A stretch of DNA of 64,000 nucleotides from Homalodisca vitripennis (GCF_021130785.1 NW_025778860.1:1-64000); one strand, 5' to 3'; positions 24,313 to 36,740 are shown, counted from the stretch's first letter. The notes: a model not told the origin generated them from the sequence alone. Program-made: numbers and translations.

Positions 24313-25555
24313 TTAACAGTGACCAATATAAGCTCCATCTACAGCATGTTATCAGAAGTTTAAATTCACCTTATTACAATCAGATTAATTTTAACAACAA
24401 ATTCTTTCAACGCGTTTTTCTACACAGTAAAAATTATTATCGTTTATACTGTAAAATAAAACAAACATCTGAGAACACAGGTAAGTAAAATACGGCTGCA
24501 ATTTTATTACCTTATTCATTACCATGCGCCGTGACTACGGTGGACAACGCAGGGTAGCGTTTCTCACTCTGCCTGAATGGTGTTAATGGTCTCTACTCTC
24601 CTGATACTTGGGCCGACCCGGTGAAACCGCAACGGTTTTGTCGAAACAGTTTCGACAGCGCAACTGTTGTTGCGCCTTGAAATTGTTGTTTCATGATGGC
24701 TGTTCTATATTCAATAATAAAAAATCATTCTCTTTTTACTTCAATATTCTGATATTGATCAGAATCTTCCCATAAAGCCTAAAAATAATATAATGCACGA
24801 ATCTGGCTAATAATAATAATTAATCGCCTTAACAATCAAATAATATTATGAAATTAATTAGATATGTTTATAATAATTTATCTAACATTAGAATATTACT
24901 CCTAATACCTACAAAATATCTTTGTAAACAATATTTACAGCAATCGTTTCGTTGCACAACATAAATAGGTTATTGTTGGAAGTTACTCATCAAAGGTCAA
25001 CATTTAGTTGTCCATGTGAAACACATTGAACTCTTTAAACTAATCCTGCAACAATGAGTGTTTGAAACAGAAAGTCATTGAAAATGACAATTTCACAGGA
25101 AATTGCAGCCGTTTAATTTGAAAAGGGAAAAGGGTCTGTAGGGATTAAAGAATCCTAGTAATCGAAACAACTTCTTTCTCCAAGAAACATTTGCGGTGTA
25201 TACGCTTTTTGAATCCAACAATAAAAACCATAACTGCTAAATTTGAGGATATAAATGTATAAGGTAGTAATTCCACTACTCGATGGTTTTAACTGTAGTT
25301 AAAGACTGTTTAATCTTCGATTTCATTATTATACTTCACGATCAAGTGTGGTTTAGCCGTTCTTTGGTCACAAGTCGCGCAACCAAAACACGCGGGCTTT
25401 TATACGTAATACCTATCTGCCAAAATATTTATCGCTTGCTTAAAGATAATTTGACCTAATCTTTACGCATCTTAATGCAGTGATAAGAATATCCTTATAC
25501 AATTTCATAGTACTTTGTTGTATTCTAAGCCATAACGTTTAGTCAGTATTGACAA
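24313..25555. other. No gene seen; inverted diverged copy of repeat A
   Basis: The segment 24490-24612 is the reverse complement of part of repeat A (shared CGGCTGCAATTT and the exact 19-mer TCTACTCTCCTGATACTTG). The remainder is AT-rich with no coding sense. Confidence 0.6.
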
Positions 25556-26084
25556 TGAAGGGGAGTCGGTTGACAAAAAATCTAAAAAAAAACAAAATAA
25601 ATTTTATTTGCTTTTTTTAATCTTTAGATTCTCCTGTTTAATTTGGTGCAATTTTTATTTAAATCGGCCAACAATATCACACCCAAATATCGTATTATGT
25701 AAATGGATTCAGCATATTTTGGCTTGTAAAATTCATTTACTCTGCATCATTGTCATACATAATCCTTATTGAGGCGCATATTTATTATTAGGCTTATGTT
25801 GGCCAACCTGCTTTATGCTGCTTTGAATATACAAGGTTGTCAACCCATCTGTTTACAGTCAGTTGAGAGTTCAAATATGGCGGCCAAGCAGAGCAGTTGT
25901 CTCTATCGAGCTCCCATCTAAACTTAGTTTATTGTTATGTAAAGTGAGTTTCAGTACACTGTTGTGTTTTATTTTGATACAGGAGGCTATTCAAATTAAT
26001 TACGCAGTTAGATATTGGATAATTGCCTTGTGTAAAGTGAAGTGTTATACTTGGACTGGAAGCCTACTACAACATAACCTCAAA

Positions 26085-27005
26085 ATGTCGACCTGTTCAA
26101 CTTGCAGTAAATCAATCACAAGAACCCAGCTAAAGATTCAGTGTAATGATTGTTCAAAACCATTTCATGCTGTGTGTGAAAAACTTAGTAAGGTGGATGT
26201 CGAATTTTTCACGGGTGATGGAGGTGCAGTGTGGCGGTGTGCACCTTGTGCGAAGGAAAGGCGGACCAGCCTACGTTTAGAGTCTAGCCTAACACAAGGC
26301 TCTTTGACCTTGGAGGATGTTATGAAGGCGATACAGGACCTCAAGGCTCAGCAGGTACAATCTTGTAAAGATTTCAATAACTCTTATGAAGCCTTAAACT
26401 CTAAAGTAGATGATAGCCTAAAAGTGAATACAGACCTCTCTGAAAAGTTAAGTAAGTTTATTACTACAATAGAGAGACTAGAATCAGAAAATGTGCAGCT
26501 CAAAGTAAAACTGCATGCCCTTGAGTCTAGGCTTGAAGAACAAGAGCAGTATACAAGAAGGAATTGTATTGAAATACAGGGTGTCCCTGTGAGAAATAAT
26601 AATGTAATGGACACAGTCAAGGATGTTGGTAAAGCTCTTGGGATGGAGATCAAGGAGGAGATGATAGATGCTTGCCATACATTGGGCAAGAGGAAGGATG
26701 CTGAGGGACCTCCGGGAATAATTGTAAAATTTGTACGGAGGACTGATGCTGACAACCTTTTAGCAAAACGCCGAGCCAAGGCCCAATTCTCAACTAGACA
26801 TCTCAACCTGGGAACTGACAACCCTGTTTACCTGAACGAGTCCCTGACGCCAGCGAGGAGGATGCTCTTGAAAAAGGCACGAGACTTTCGACGGACCAAC
26901 GGATACAAGTGGCTCTGGGTGAGAGGAGGCAAAATCCTGATGAGAAAAGAAGACAACGGACCAGTAATAAATGTGAAATGCCAGTCTGACCTTGATAGCT
27001 TGTAA
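26085..27005 (+). CDS. Non-LTR ORF1 protein, zinc finger + coiled coil + FP-type domain
   Basis: The open frame extends up to 25863 but the first plausible start is the ATG at 26085, giving 306 codons. Residues 3-55 hold a PHD-like zinc finger with CSTCSKS, CNDC, HAVC and CAPC. Residues 115-165 are heptad-rich and probably form a coiled coil. The C-terminal half, from RRNCIEIQGVP onward, matches the baculovirus FP-protein type domain found in ORF1 of many insect non-LTR elements. The protein would bind element RNA in the particle. It is intact. The upstream in-frame extension (74 codons) is hydrophobic and probably 5' UTR. Confidence 0.85.
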   Translation: MSTCSTCSKSITRTQLKIQCNDCSKPFHAVCEKLSKVDVEFFTGDGGAVWRCAPCAKERRTSLRLESSLTQGSLTLEDVMKAIQDLKAQQVQSCKDFNNSYEALNSKVDDSLKVNTDLSEKLSKFITTIERLESENVQLKVKLHALESRLEEQEQYTRRNCIEIQGVPVRNNNVMDTVKDVGKALGMEIKEEMIDACHTLGKRKDAEGPPGIIVKFVRRTDADNLLAKRRAKAQFSTRHLNLGTDNPVYLNESLTPARRMLLKKARDFRRTNGYKWLWVRGGKILMRKEDNGPVINVKCQSDLDSL

Positions 27006-27078
27006 GTACAGTATTTATGTAAATAGTATAAATAGGAAAATAATTGAGTTTAGTTTTTATTGTTTGTTTATTTTTTAG

Positions 27079-29894
27079 GTTCTGGGTAATTTAGACCAAA
27101 AAAATGGGTTAGTTGTTTTGCACCTAAATATTCGTAGCCTTAGAGCAAATTTTGATTCGTTTTTGGTTGAGATGTCCTTGTTTTCGTATTTACCGAAAAT
27201 AATTATCCTGTCGGAAGTTTGGATTTCTGAGACAGAAAAAACATTGTATTCAATTCCTAATTATAGTTTAATTTTGCAAGCAAATGAAAATTCTAAGTCT
27301 GGTGGCATAGCTGTATTTATTAATGATAGCATATCAAATTTTGTAAGATATCCGGTGAGATTTGTGTCAGCTGATGTAATTGATTTTTTCTATTGATGTT
27401 ATGGGGACAAATTTTCATATTATTGCTGTGTACAGACTACACAGTCATACTGCTAATGTATTTGTCAATGAGCTGCAAACTTACCTACGAAAAAACCATA
27501 TTAGAGCTTGCAAAAACTTAATGCTGATAGGAGACATGAATATTAATTTATTGGATAAGAACAATTTAGTCATAGATGAGTACAGAACAGTATTATCGGA
27601 GAACGGAATGGAATCTTTTATTAACGAACCAACTCGCATAACTGAGCGGTCTCAAACATGTATTGACCACATTTATATACGCATACATAATAGAAAAAAT
27701 ATTGAAATTGCAACAGAAGTTATAGAAAACGGCATAACAGATCATTGTATGACAGGTGTTTGTTTACTTAGCAGTGCACCAGCTGCAGATAAGTCCAAGA
27801 TCAATGACACTCCCACCTATCGCATCAACAATGATGAGCTACTTAGATTATTAGATAATGCTGATTGGAGCAATGTTTTTGATACGAGAGATGCCAATGT
27901 GGCCTACAACCATTTTCATGAAACCTTTAATACTATAATTGAACAAAGTAAATATTCTGTCGTTTATAAGAAACAAATCAAGAGACTAAAACCTTGGATT
28001 AGTACAGAAATATGTAAAAAGATCAACACTAGAAATCGTCTCTGGAAAAAATTTAAAAACAATCCAAATAATGAACAATACTGCAACACTTATAAAGAAT
28101 TTAGAAATAATTTACAAATAGAAATAAGAGATCTTAAGGATAGATATTATAAAAATTTGTTTGAAGAAAATCAGGGAAATTCCAAGGGGACTTGGAGGGT
28201 TTTAAACGAAATTACTGGCCAGAAGACTAAATATCCATCTCCCATTATATTGGAACTGCCCAACCTAAAGATAAGTGATCCGCAGGAGGTTGCAAATGAA
28301 TGTAATAACTACTTTCTCTCAGTGGCGAAAAATATGTGTAATGATATTAAAAAGCCCGATAATTTCAGTAAAAGTCCTTTGAAGAATAGTTTTGAGCAAA
28401 CAAGAATGACTCATTCCATGTTTTTGACGCCTGTAACTGAAAATGACCTTTCAAAAATCATTCAATCATTAAAGAGTAACACTGCACCTGGCATTGATGG
28501 AATGAGTTCTAAATTGTTGAAAGAAACTTATAAAAAATATGTATATGTGCTAGTTTACATTATTAACCTAACTTTTGAAACAGGAGTATTTCCAGATAAA
28601 CTGAAAGAAGCGGTCGTAATTCCAATCCATAAGAAAGATTCAAGGTCAATGTGCAGCAATTATAGACCAATATCCCTTCTATCCACAATGTCTAAAGTAT
28701 ATGAGAAAGCAATTAAAGAGAGGCTTATTTCGTATTTAGACCTAATCCAGTTCTTTAGCAAAAATCAATATGGTTTTAGGAAAGGAATCAGTACTGAAGT
28801 AGCAATCGTTGACTTTATGGAAAAAGTTTCACATGGTATAAATAATAATGAAAAGGTTACAGGGTTGTTTTTTAGATATTGCAAAGGCATTCGATACAGT
28901 TAATCACGATATTTTAATGAAAAAGTTACATGATTGTGGTATAAGAGGAATCGTCTATAAATTATTTGAAAGCTATCTGAAAAATAGAAGGCAGAGTGTT
29001 AGGGTAAATGGCCATTTAAGTGGTTTTGGAATTATACATTGTGGTGTTCCTCAGGGTTCGGTGCTCGGTGCAATATTGTTTCTAATATATATAAATGATC
29101 TCTGCAATGGTAAATTCAAAGGGCAAATTATATCTTTTGCCGATGATACAGCCCTAACCTACATTTCTAATGACATTAATATAATAGAGTATCAAATTAA
29201 ATCTGATTTAGACTGTCTTGGATGGTGGTTCATTGAAAATCATATGATACTGAGTGCTGAAAAAACTAAATACGTCAACTTTGGCCTAAGAGGAAACGAA
29301 GAATTTATCAATGGAATTACTTATAAGTGCCCTGATTGCTTAACTGAGGCTAATGAGTGTGCATTGTACTGTAAAGAAATATGTGGAAGTCAGTCAATAA
29401 AATATCTTGGAATTATTCTTGACTCTGATCTCAGTTGGAAAACCCACATTATGACCCTCAAAAATAAAATAAATAACATATTGAGAATATTTTATTTTGT
29501 TAAAAATCTGTGCAATGGGGCTACTTTGAGAATGTTGTATTTTTCTTTAGTGCATAGCAGACTACAATATGGATTAATAAGCTGGGGTGGGACTTATGTC
29601 ACAAACTTAAAACCATTGATAGTATTGCAAAAAAAGTTTTTAAGGATAGTATGTAAAAAACCACCTGACCACCCATCATCTCCTTTATTCTGTCATCAAA
29701 GAATTTTCAATTTGAGGCAGTTATATGTTTTCAAAGTATTGAAATTGTTTTTTGTTAAAAGCCGAAACTGTAATTCAATGGTTGTATATAAACAGAAATT
29801 ACGAAGCTCAAATGATCTCTATGTTCCGAAGCCGAAAACGACCTTTTTCACTAAAACATTTTGCTTTCTTGCTCCAAAGTTTTATAATAAGTAA
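27079..29894 (+). CDS. Non-LTR ORF2: APE endonuclease and reverse transcriptase, two frameshifts
   Basis: Three frames read one after another. Piece 1 (27079-27396) starts right after a stop and holds LHLNIRSLRANF, the N-terminus of an APE-type endonuclease. Piece 2 (27380-28903) has GDMNINLL, DHIYIR and ITDHCM endonuclease motifs, then the RT fingers (APGIDGMSSKLL, NYRPISLLS, YGFRKGISTE). Piece 3 (28848-29894) has AKAFDTVNH, GVPQGSVLG, the catalytic FADDTAL and KYLGIIL. The frame changes sit at poly-T runs near 27387 and 28870. There is no RNase H domain. The first ATG is unclear, and a noncanonical start or stop-restart after ORF1 is possible. Confidence 0.9.
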
Positions 29895-30649
29895 CCTAAC
29901 AATATTAAAGAAGTAAATAGTTTGAATTTATTTCATAAACTAGTCAAAAACTGGGTTTTGGAAATAGAGAGTATTGAGTCTCTCTTGTTCAATATTGTCA
30001 CTTAGTCATGATGTATGTGAGATTTTATTTAAAGCCCTATCATGATTGTTTATAAGTATATTGTATTGTATATTGATTGACTAATTGTATGTACTATGAA
30101 ATAAGAAAACTTCGTCTTACCGTAGACTAAATTCTCACAGCACAACCACTGCACTTATCAAACATCCAAATTTTAACTAATCACAACACACTATAACACT
30201 CAAAACACATCACATAATCATATAATGTATCACATAATTTTAGGTTATTATGCATTATCTACTCAGGACAGGTTGTGAACAGTTTGAGGTTGACGGTTCC
30301 AAAATAATTATCTTATCTATCAGCTGCTGATTTCTCAGTATGGTCTGGGAAAGATGGGGAGGGAACAAATCTTATTGAAGTTACGTAGAAGAACTATAAT
30401 TTATGTTCACACAAAGCTTTTATTTTGTACTTTCGAAATTAAACATTGTTCCTTTTCTATTCCTGTTTATTATTCTCTACAAATAGATCTTTAATTCTGT
30501 AACCAATTTAGCCTATAACAAGATGTAATTTTAAGCTTGTGGTGTACCAACTGTATCTGAGTTTAGATTATTTAATAAATTTTGTTTCTTTGATTATTTT
30601 GTAATAACTTTCTGCTACCGCTTTTACAATGTAAATTGAATGTGTAATT

Positions 30650-30673
30650 CTCCAATCAGGCTAAGCCTTGGAG
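30650..30673 (+). promoter_or_regulatory. 3' UTR hairpin of non-LTR element
   Basis: CTCCAA, bulge TC, AGGC, loop TAA, GCCT, TTGGAG. It lies about 200 bp before the (ATT)n end. It pairs fully and has the same shape as the hairpin at 18028-18053 in another element, with a changed outer stem that still pairs. Confidence 0.6.
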
Positions 30674-30980
30674 ATTTCTCTTTCTCTTTCATACAAAACT
30701 ATTGGTTAATGTACATAGTGTATCTATTTTATTTGTTATTTGTCTAATTTTAAACTATAGTCTTAAGTTTGTAATCAAGGACAGACTGGTATTATGAATG
30801 AATTGTGTATACATATATATGTAAAATGTAAAAGAAAGAAAGAGAAATAAAGAAATTATTATTATTATTATTATTATTTGACATAACCCTATTTGTTGTT
30901 TGTTTATTATTGTCACATACATTGTGTTTCTTGCTTTCATTCAGTCTAAGTTATAATATTTAGTTATACTGTGTAGTTTA

Positions 30981-32315
30981 TTGTTTGTGAAAATGCCTAG
31001 AGCACATAAAACCTTCAAAAACAAAGCAAAGTGCTTTACAGGGACAAGAAATCCAGGTGGTAAAAAAGTAATTGTGCCCAGTGAATGTCAAGAACCAGAA
31101 TCAAGTACTAGTCTAGATTCTCAAACTGAAAAAGACAGCTCTTCCAAGAAGAAAGTGTCTGTTCATTTAGACAAGTATGATAAATACAAATGAAGTAACT
31201 CTTTTGATTCTCAATGCAATGACATTGTAAATATTGGTAAGTTTGAAGTCCTTCTTTCTAAGATAGCGACATGTACCAGATGTAAAGGCTCGCTTTCACT
31301 TCATACTTCAAACCGATTGGGCCTAAGCGTAAATATAAAAATCAAATGTAATTCTTGTGGTTATGAAGTTTCTGATTACAATAGCAGTAAAGAAAACAAA
31401 GGCAAACCTGAAATTAACGTTAGGGTAGCCTACGCATTTAGAAGTATAGGGAAAGGTGAACAGGCTGCGAAAACAGTATGCGGCATTATGAACTTGCCTA
31501 ACCCTCCCTCTTTTAGGTATTATAATAAAGCCTTAGCAAGTGCTACAAAACAAGTTTGTCTTGAGTCTATGAGAGAAGCGGCTGAGGAAACCATTTCTAT
31601 ATGTGAAACTAGGGACATAACTGCTATATTTGATGGCTCCTGGCAAAAGCGAGGACACACCTCGCTGAATGGCATTGTTAGTGCCATAAGCGGAGAAACA
31701 GGAAAGGTAATAGATGTATGAATTATTACAAAGTACTGCAGATGTAAGAAAAGATTACAACAAGAGCATGAACCTAATTGTATCGCGAATTATCAGGGTA
31801 GTAGTGGAGGGATAGAGGCACAAGGTATACTGGAGATGTTCAGAGAATCCGAGACATTGCATGGAATCCGCTACAAGTACTACTTAGGTGATGGTGAAAG
31901 TTCATCTTATTCTACTGTAGTAAAAGCAGAACCTTACGGTCCAGACTGTCCAGTTGTAAAAAAAGAATGTGTAGGACAAGTGCAAAAGCGCATGGGATCA
32001 CGTCTACGTCGCCTAAAAAAGCAAATGGGCAAAACCACACTTTCAGATGGAAAAACAATAGGAGGAAAGGGCCGTTTGAGTAATGAAGCCATCCAAGACA
32101 TGCAGTTATACTACGGTTTAGCAATAAGACGTAATGCAACAAGCCTTAATAATATGAAAACTGCAATTTGGGCAGAGTATTTTCATTTGATATCAACAAA
32201 TGAACATCCAGCCCACGCTCTCTGCCCTAAAACTCCCGATACCTGGTGTAAGTACCAACTAGCTAAAATAAATGATGAAACTTATGATCACAATAATCAC
32301 AATATATTTCACTAG
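30981..32315 (+). pseudogene. Mutator/Sola-like transposase, two nonsense codons, truncated
   Basis: One frame runs from ATG 30981 (or 30993) to 32315, interrupted by TGA at 31191-31193 and 31719-31721 without any shift. It holds a CTRC...CNSC zinc-binding segment (31275-31362) and the catalytic-type AIFDGSWQKRGHTSLNG block (31624-31674). A CRCKK cysteine group (about 31740) and GDGESSSY (about 31890-31913), carrying a further acidic residue, follow. These are signatures of the arthropod Mutator-like transposase family. It ends about 445 codons in, after a His/Asn-rich tail, short of what I expect for the family. Confidence 0.8.
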
Positions 32316-32693
32316 ATGAAAATTCTTGTTTTTCTTTGTTTAGGAACACGTTTCTCTAGAACCACTCAACATATTTTGATGATTTTTTTTTATTTTGTTC
32401 CTTGCAATTGGAGCAATGTTTTATAGCACAGCAAATTGTTGAATGTAGTCTAATAATAATTTAAAAAAAGTTATTTATTAAAATAATTGATAAAAATTGA
32501 ATTTTATAAAAAAAAATATTTTTAATATTTAAATTTATGTTATGGAAATTTGCTGTGCTGTAAATGTAGATGAGAAATAGCAGATTCAAATAAAAAAAAC
32601 CTTATCTTGATATGTTTATTGGTTATTGAGAAACATGTTCCTAAACTTATCTAATTTAACATGTGCGCTATATAGTCAACCGACTCCCCTGAA

Positions 32694-33479
32694 AGCGCTC
32701 AAAAACATCAATTTTCGCATTATATAATCTTTTATCTAATTTCTTTGATTAAAATATTGATGTATCATACCTAAAAACCTGCCCTAATCCATAGCGCAGT
32801 CGACAGTAAAAATGGTATTAAAATCAGATGAGTAGTTGAGATGCACAAACAGACCTACATAAAAAGCGACTTTAATTTATATTATGTTTGATGATAACGA
32901 GCTAAGAACCTTGTCCTAACTGTTAGCAACATTTATTTGAAACAGGAAGGTGATTTGTACATTTATAACAGGAAAGCGTAATATTTAATGTCACAACTTG
33001 TCGCCTTTTTTGTTGGCATTAGGTTACAAAAATATTAAAATTTGACCATATATTTTCTTTAATTGTAACAATGTTTGTTATGTTTGCATATTACTAATCA
33101 CATTGCCTCGGTCGTCGATACTAACACTTTGTATTATATTGTGTTATTGTAATATTAAAAAAAACATCTAATTATTATTGGGTTATTTGGGTGTAAGCCT
33201 ACGCTTCAATCAGTAAATGGAACTAAGAACAAAATAATAGTGATAATAATAGTTTACAATAATAAACTATATTAGTTATTTATATAATAATAATAATTGT
33301 TATTTCACGAAATTGTTATATTAATTATTGGATCTAGTTTACTATAAACAAGTTGTTTGAACTATTGCAACAGATTAGTTACTTTAAACTACTGCCCAGC
33401 GACAATCCTATGAGGTGCAAGAGTTGGGGACGGCAGAGAGAGATCGACAACATGTGTTCACGAAAGCTCTGCTCCAAAA
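32694..33479. other. No gene seen
   Basis: AT-rich DNA with runs of ATAATA. No motifs or frames of note. Confidence 0.55.
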
Positions 33480-33697
33480 CCTCTATCCGTTTCTGCTCTC
33501 CTAATATTCCTGGTACACGTGAAACACAGAAACGCAGGCCCCGCCCTAGCTCAATTTCTATTGGTTAGACAAATCTATAAAACGCCATTCTGGAAGGCCG
33601 AATTTTTTGGGTCCGCCACCGATTTTTTGTTCTAGGTCGCCTGTCCTCTCGAGCGCTTGTCCGCCCCCGGCCTCGACTCCTCACCGGAGGCGGACAA
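33480..33697 (+). repeat. Repeat C relative and 17-bp-stem hairpin
   Basis: The segment 33480-33570 carries the CCTCTATCCG...CTCAATTTCTATTGGTTAG arrangement of repeat C. At about 33655-33697, CGCTTGTCCGCC...GGCGGACAAGCG pairs over about 17 bp with one mismatch around a 13-nt loop. Function unknown. Confidence 0.6.
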
Positions 33698-34258
33698 GCG
33701 ACCAAAAGGACAAGTGACAAAATTTTTCTATTGGAAAACACCAAGTACAAATCAGACGGCAGAATGGCGGTGGGGGCGTGGTTTACGCAACCTCCCCCCT
33801 CCAAAGTAATACAAGCAAAGAGTAGTATCAGGCGCACAGAGGTTGGCAAGAGAATTGGATGATGCTTCCCTCACAGCTGCTTAGGGAGAGGGCGATATGA
33901 CGTAACAGTGTCTGAAAATGTCAGTGATGAACGTCTCAAGTATCAGGAGAGTAGAGAACAACAATAACATTGGGGCAGAGTGACCATCGCTATCCTGCAT
34001 TGCTCCCTACGTTGAAGTCGTTGAGAGCCCACCGTACTCATGACGGTGTATTAGATAAGACAATGAAATTGCAGCCGCATTTTAGTTATCTCTTTACACA
34101 TAAGTTTGTTGTACTTCTTGATTACATATTACATCATATTTTTGCAGTTTAAAAACTGCATTTATCTATTACCCGCCCAATTCTTTTAGTAGCCTATAGA
34201 CTGCTTTTCTAAAGGAGATTGGTTTTGTGTTTTAAATTTTAAGCTCTCTCTAAAACAT
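33684..34258 (+). repeat. Dispersed repeat A, copy 2
   Basis: Copy of 741-1326. It ends abruptly in CTCTCTCTAAAAC and joins hAT sequence corresponding to position 4533 of the first copy. The 3.2 kb between is deleted here. Confidence 0.8.
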
Positions 34259-35229
34259 TATTTTTGAAATATACAATCTCCAAAAAAATATTTGTGTTTG
34301 CCCGCCACTTCTGTTCCGTCAGAAAGACTGTTCTCAATTGCGGGACAAGTAGTAAATGATCGGAGAAACCGATTAAAGCCAAAAAACATCAACAACATAT
34401 TATTTTTACATTCAAACTTGGAGTGAACTTTCCATTTGTGTGTGTTTTCACATTAATTTAACTTATTTTGTGCTGGTTTTTGAACCTAAACTTTAGTTTT
34501 CTTTGTTGCTATCCCAAGTAGTATTAACAGAAAAATTTATGTGTTTTTATTACTTTTAATCAATACTACTGTTCATATTCTAGTTTGTTAAAATATTTTA
34601 ATATTCACTGAATTTATGCCTTTATTATTAATTTCCTTTAAAATGTAAGAATAAAATTGTGTGTAATAATCCTGAAGTTGTTTCTAACATTTGTTTACTA
34701 CCCCCGTTAACATTATTACTTAACAGTAAAATAAGTAATAAATAAAACATATCTGGTCAAATAAACAATTCCAACATTTTACTAACGAATAAAATACATG
34801 AATATTAATTTACTAATAATTTAAATATTTCATGAATTGGCAATTATTATTATCTTAAGTGCAATGCTATATAAGGTTAATTTTTAAATAACAAATACGT
34901 AATTTTCTATATCTAAAACAACAAAAATTAATACAATGTTTTAATTTAAATGATAATATTTTTCTTACTCATCAATCATAAGTGTTATTTATTCGTTCAG
35001 CTCACATTTACAAACAGCTGAATGAATAAACAGGTCCCATACTTCCCCCAAAGAAAGAATAATAATTTGAGCGAATAAAACTAAACGCAAACGGCCGCAA
35101 CCCGTAACAGTTTATTCAAAACATTTATTCACCCAAATTATTCGAATAATTTTAAAATAAATCGAATAATTGTATGGCAAAAAACTATCAAATAACGAAT
35201 AACTTTTTTATTCGAATAACCCATCACTA
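34259..35229 (+). mobile_element. hAT transposon, 3' part only
   Basis: Matches 4533-5491 with few differences: the end of the transposase (a SERLFS-type dimerisation segment in broken frame) and the 3' noncoding part to the terminal CCCATCACTA. The 5' TIR and most of the gene are gone. Confidence 0.85.
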
Positions 35230-36480
35230 GTTGTGAGTCATTGTTAGACTGGACACGTGTGGCAGGTGGGCCGAGATAGCGAGCTTCCTGCGCTGAAATG
35301 GTCCCGACAGTTATACGACGTGGGCCTACAGTCCCGTTTACCCTTATACGTGGCCCTTGCGCGGTTCGCCCGGCCAGCTGACGAAATTAAGTAAACCCTT
35401 CCCAATGTGTGAACCATCCCTCGGAAGAGATAGGCGAGTTGCAGTAGCGTAGCCACAAATTTCGTTCGGGGGGGGTCCGAAACCGGGGGATCCGGGGGAC
35501 GTTTTGTGTGTGTTATTTGCCAATGAATTCACTGGTAAAAGGTAAATACCAAAAATATGCAACTTTAGTAACTACGCCTTATAGAAAGTGGAAAGATGTA
35601 ATAGACAAATTAAACTCTCTAGTACCAGCAGCTAGACAGCAACTCTAGTACCACAAATTCTCTTGTATAGCTACAGAAACTTTACGAAGTTAGATTCTGG
35701 TCGAGTAGAACGTACCAAAGTGATGTTGGATTTACTGGACAAGAAAGAAAAAAGTACAAAACAGAGCAACAAAAATCACTTTCGGTCGGAAATAAAAATA
35801 CACCTGAAAACTCTAATGATTAGAACTTTACCTACTTCGGACTTCGGTTATTGAGGTAAACGTGGTATTTTTGATTGAGTTAGGACGACGATTTTTTGTT
35901 ATCATTAAACTGTACTCGACCACCTATATAATTATAAAGAAAAAATCACTTCTGGTCGGTAAATACCGAAAAAAGCTCTCTACTGATTCGTTTTGATGAT
36001 TTTGGATTTCACTGGTTGAATGGTTGAGGTAAAAGTAGTAATTATGTTAGGACATTGATTTTAGAGATTAATTCAACGCCGACTAATAAATATGTAATTA
36101 TCGAGAAAAAAAAAACCAAAAATAATCACTTCCGATCGGAATATACTAAGGAAAATGAAATAATACCCCAGTCAGTGAAATCCAAAGTAGTCGGAACTTA
36201 TTATCAGTAGAGTTTTTCCGGTGTATTATCCGACCGGAAGTTAATTTTTTTTTCAACTTTTTCTTCCATACTTATATAGGTATTAGTCGGCGTTCAATTG
36301 ATAACCTAAAATCAATGTTCTAACATAGGTTGTCCCTGCCCCGGACCAACTCGCACTTACATCAGCAGTACAGGGCTGTGGTAGAACCTAAACATAACGT
36401 AGCTGTGGTAGAAAGGGTTTATTCAATTTGAATGATAAATAACTACAGTACACTTTCCTTTAATTGCAGCATCTGTTATC
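35230..36480 (+). repeat. Dispersed repeat B, copy 2
   Basis: Copy of 5492-6744, ending at GCAGCATCTGTTATC. After this the two loci diverge: the first continues into the retroelement block, this one into a small inverted-repeat element. Confidence 0.8.
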
Positions 36481-36740
36481 TCAGACTTGACTCCTAGTAT
36501 CTCGTTCGTCTGAAGAGATCCAAAGAAATTCTAAATTCAAATGGAACAAACTCTTTCTATCATGCTTAGAGACCACGTCAAAACATCGTGGTGCACTCAG
36601 CTGTGCATATGATGAGATAATGAGAACACCACTTTCTTCTATTTATAGGTGTCTCTGATGTCGAAAAGGTTTTAAAGCTTCGTTTTGAGCTTCGTAGTTT
36701 GCCGACTTTCTTTGGATCTCTTTCCAGGAGTGAAGTCTGA
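36481..36740. mobile_element. 260-bp inverted-repeat element (MITE-like)
   Basis: The left end TCAGACTTGACTCCT, and AGAGATCCAAAGAAA a little further in, recur inverted at the right end (AGGAGTGAAGTCTGA preceded by TTTCTTTGGATCTCT). The left arm has an extra stretch of about 14 bp between the two blocks. No coding and no clear target duplication. Confidence 0.6.

Larger units (their letters stand above)
25820..30893 (+). mobile_element. Nearly complete Jockey/CR1-like non-LTR retrotransposon
   Basis: It contains ORF1 (26085-27005), ORF2 (about 27079-29894), a 3' UTR of about 1 kb with a bulged hairpin, and ends in (ATT)n at 30855-30878. The 5' boundary is not sharp; a 5' UTR start near 25820-25870 is an estimate. 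No target duplication is evident. Only two frameshifts, both in poly-T runs, and no in-frame stops mark ORF2, so this is the youngest-looking retroelement in the window. Confidence 0.85.
25560..32689 (+). mobile_element. Sola/Mutator-like DNA transposon with nested retroelement
   Basis: Perfect 15-bp inverted repeats GGGGAGTCGGTTGAC (25560-25574) and GTCAACCGACTCCCC (32675-32689) are bounded by TGAA on both sides (25556-25559 and 32690-32693). A transposase pseudogene lies at its right side. A 5.1-kb non-LTR element has inserted between the left TIR and the gene; without it the transposon would be about 2 kb. A 4-bp duplication with this transposase type suggests the Sola group; the protein family is usually labelled Mutator-like. 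Confidence 0.85.

Noticed and set aside
26384..26821. 145-codon minus frame
   Set aside because: Antisense of the intact retroelement ORF1.
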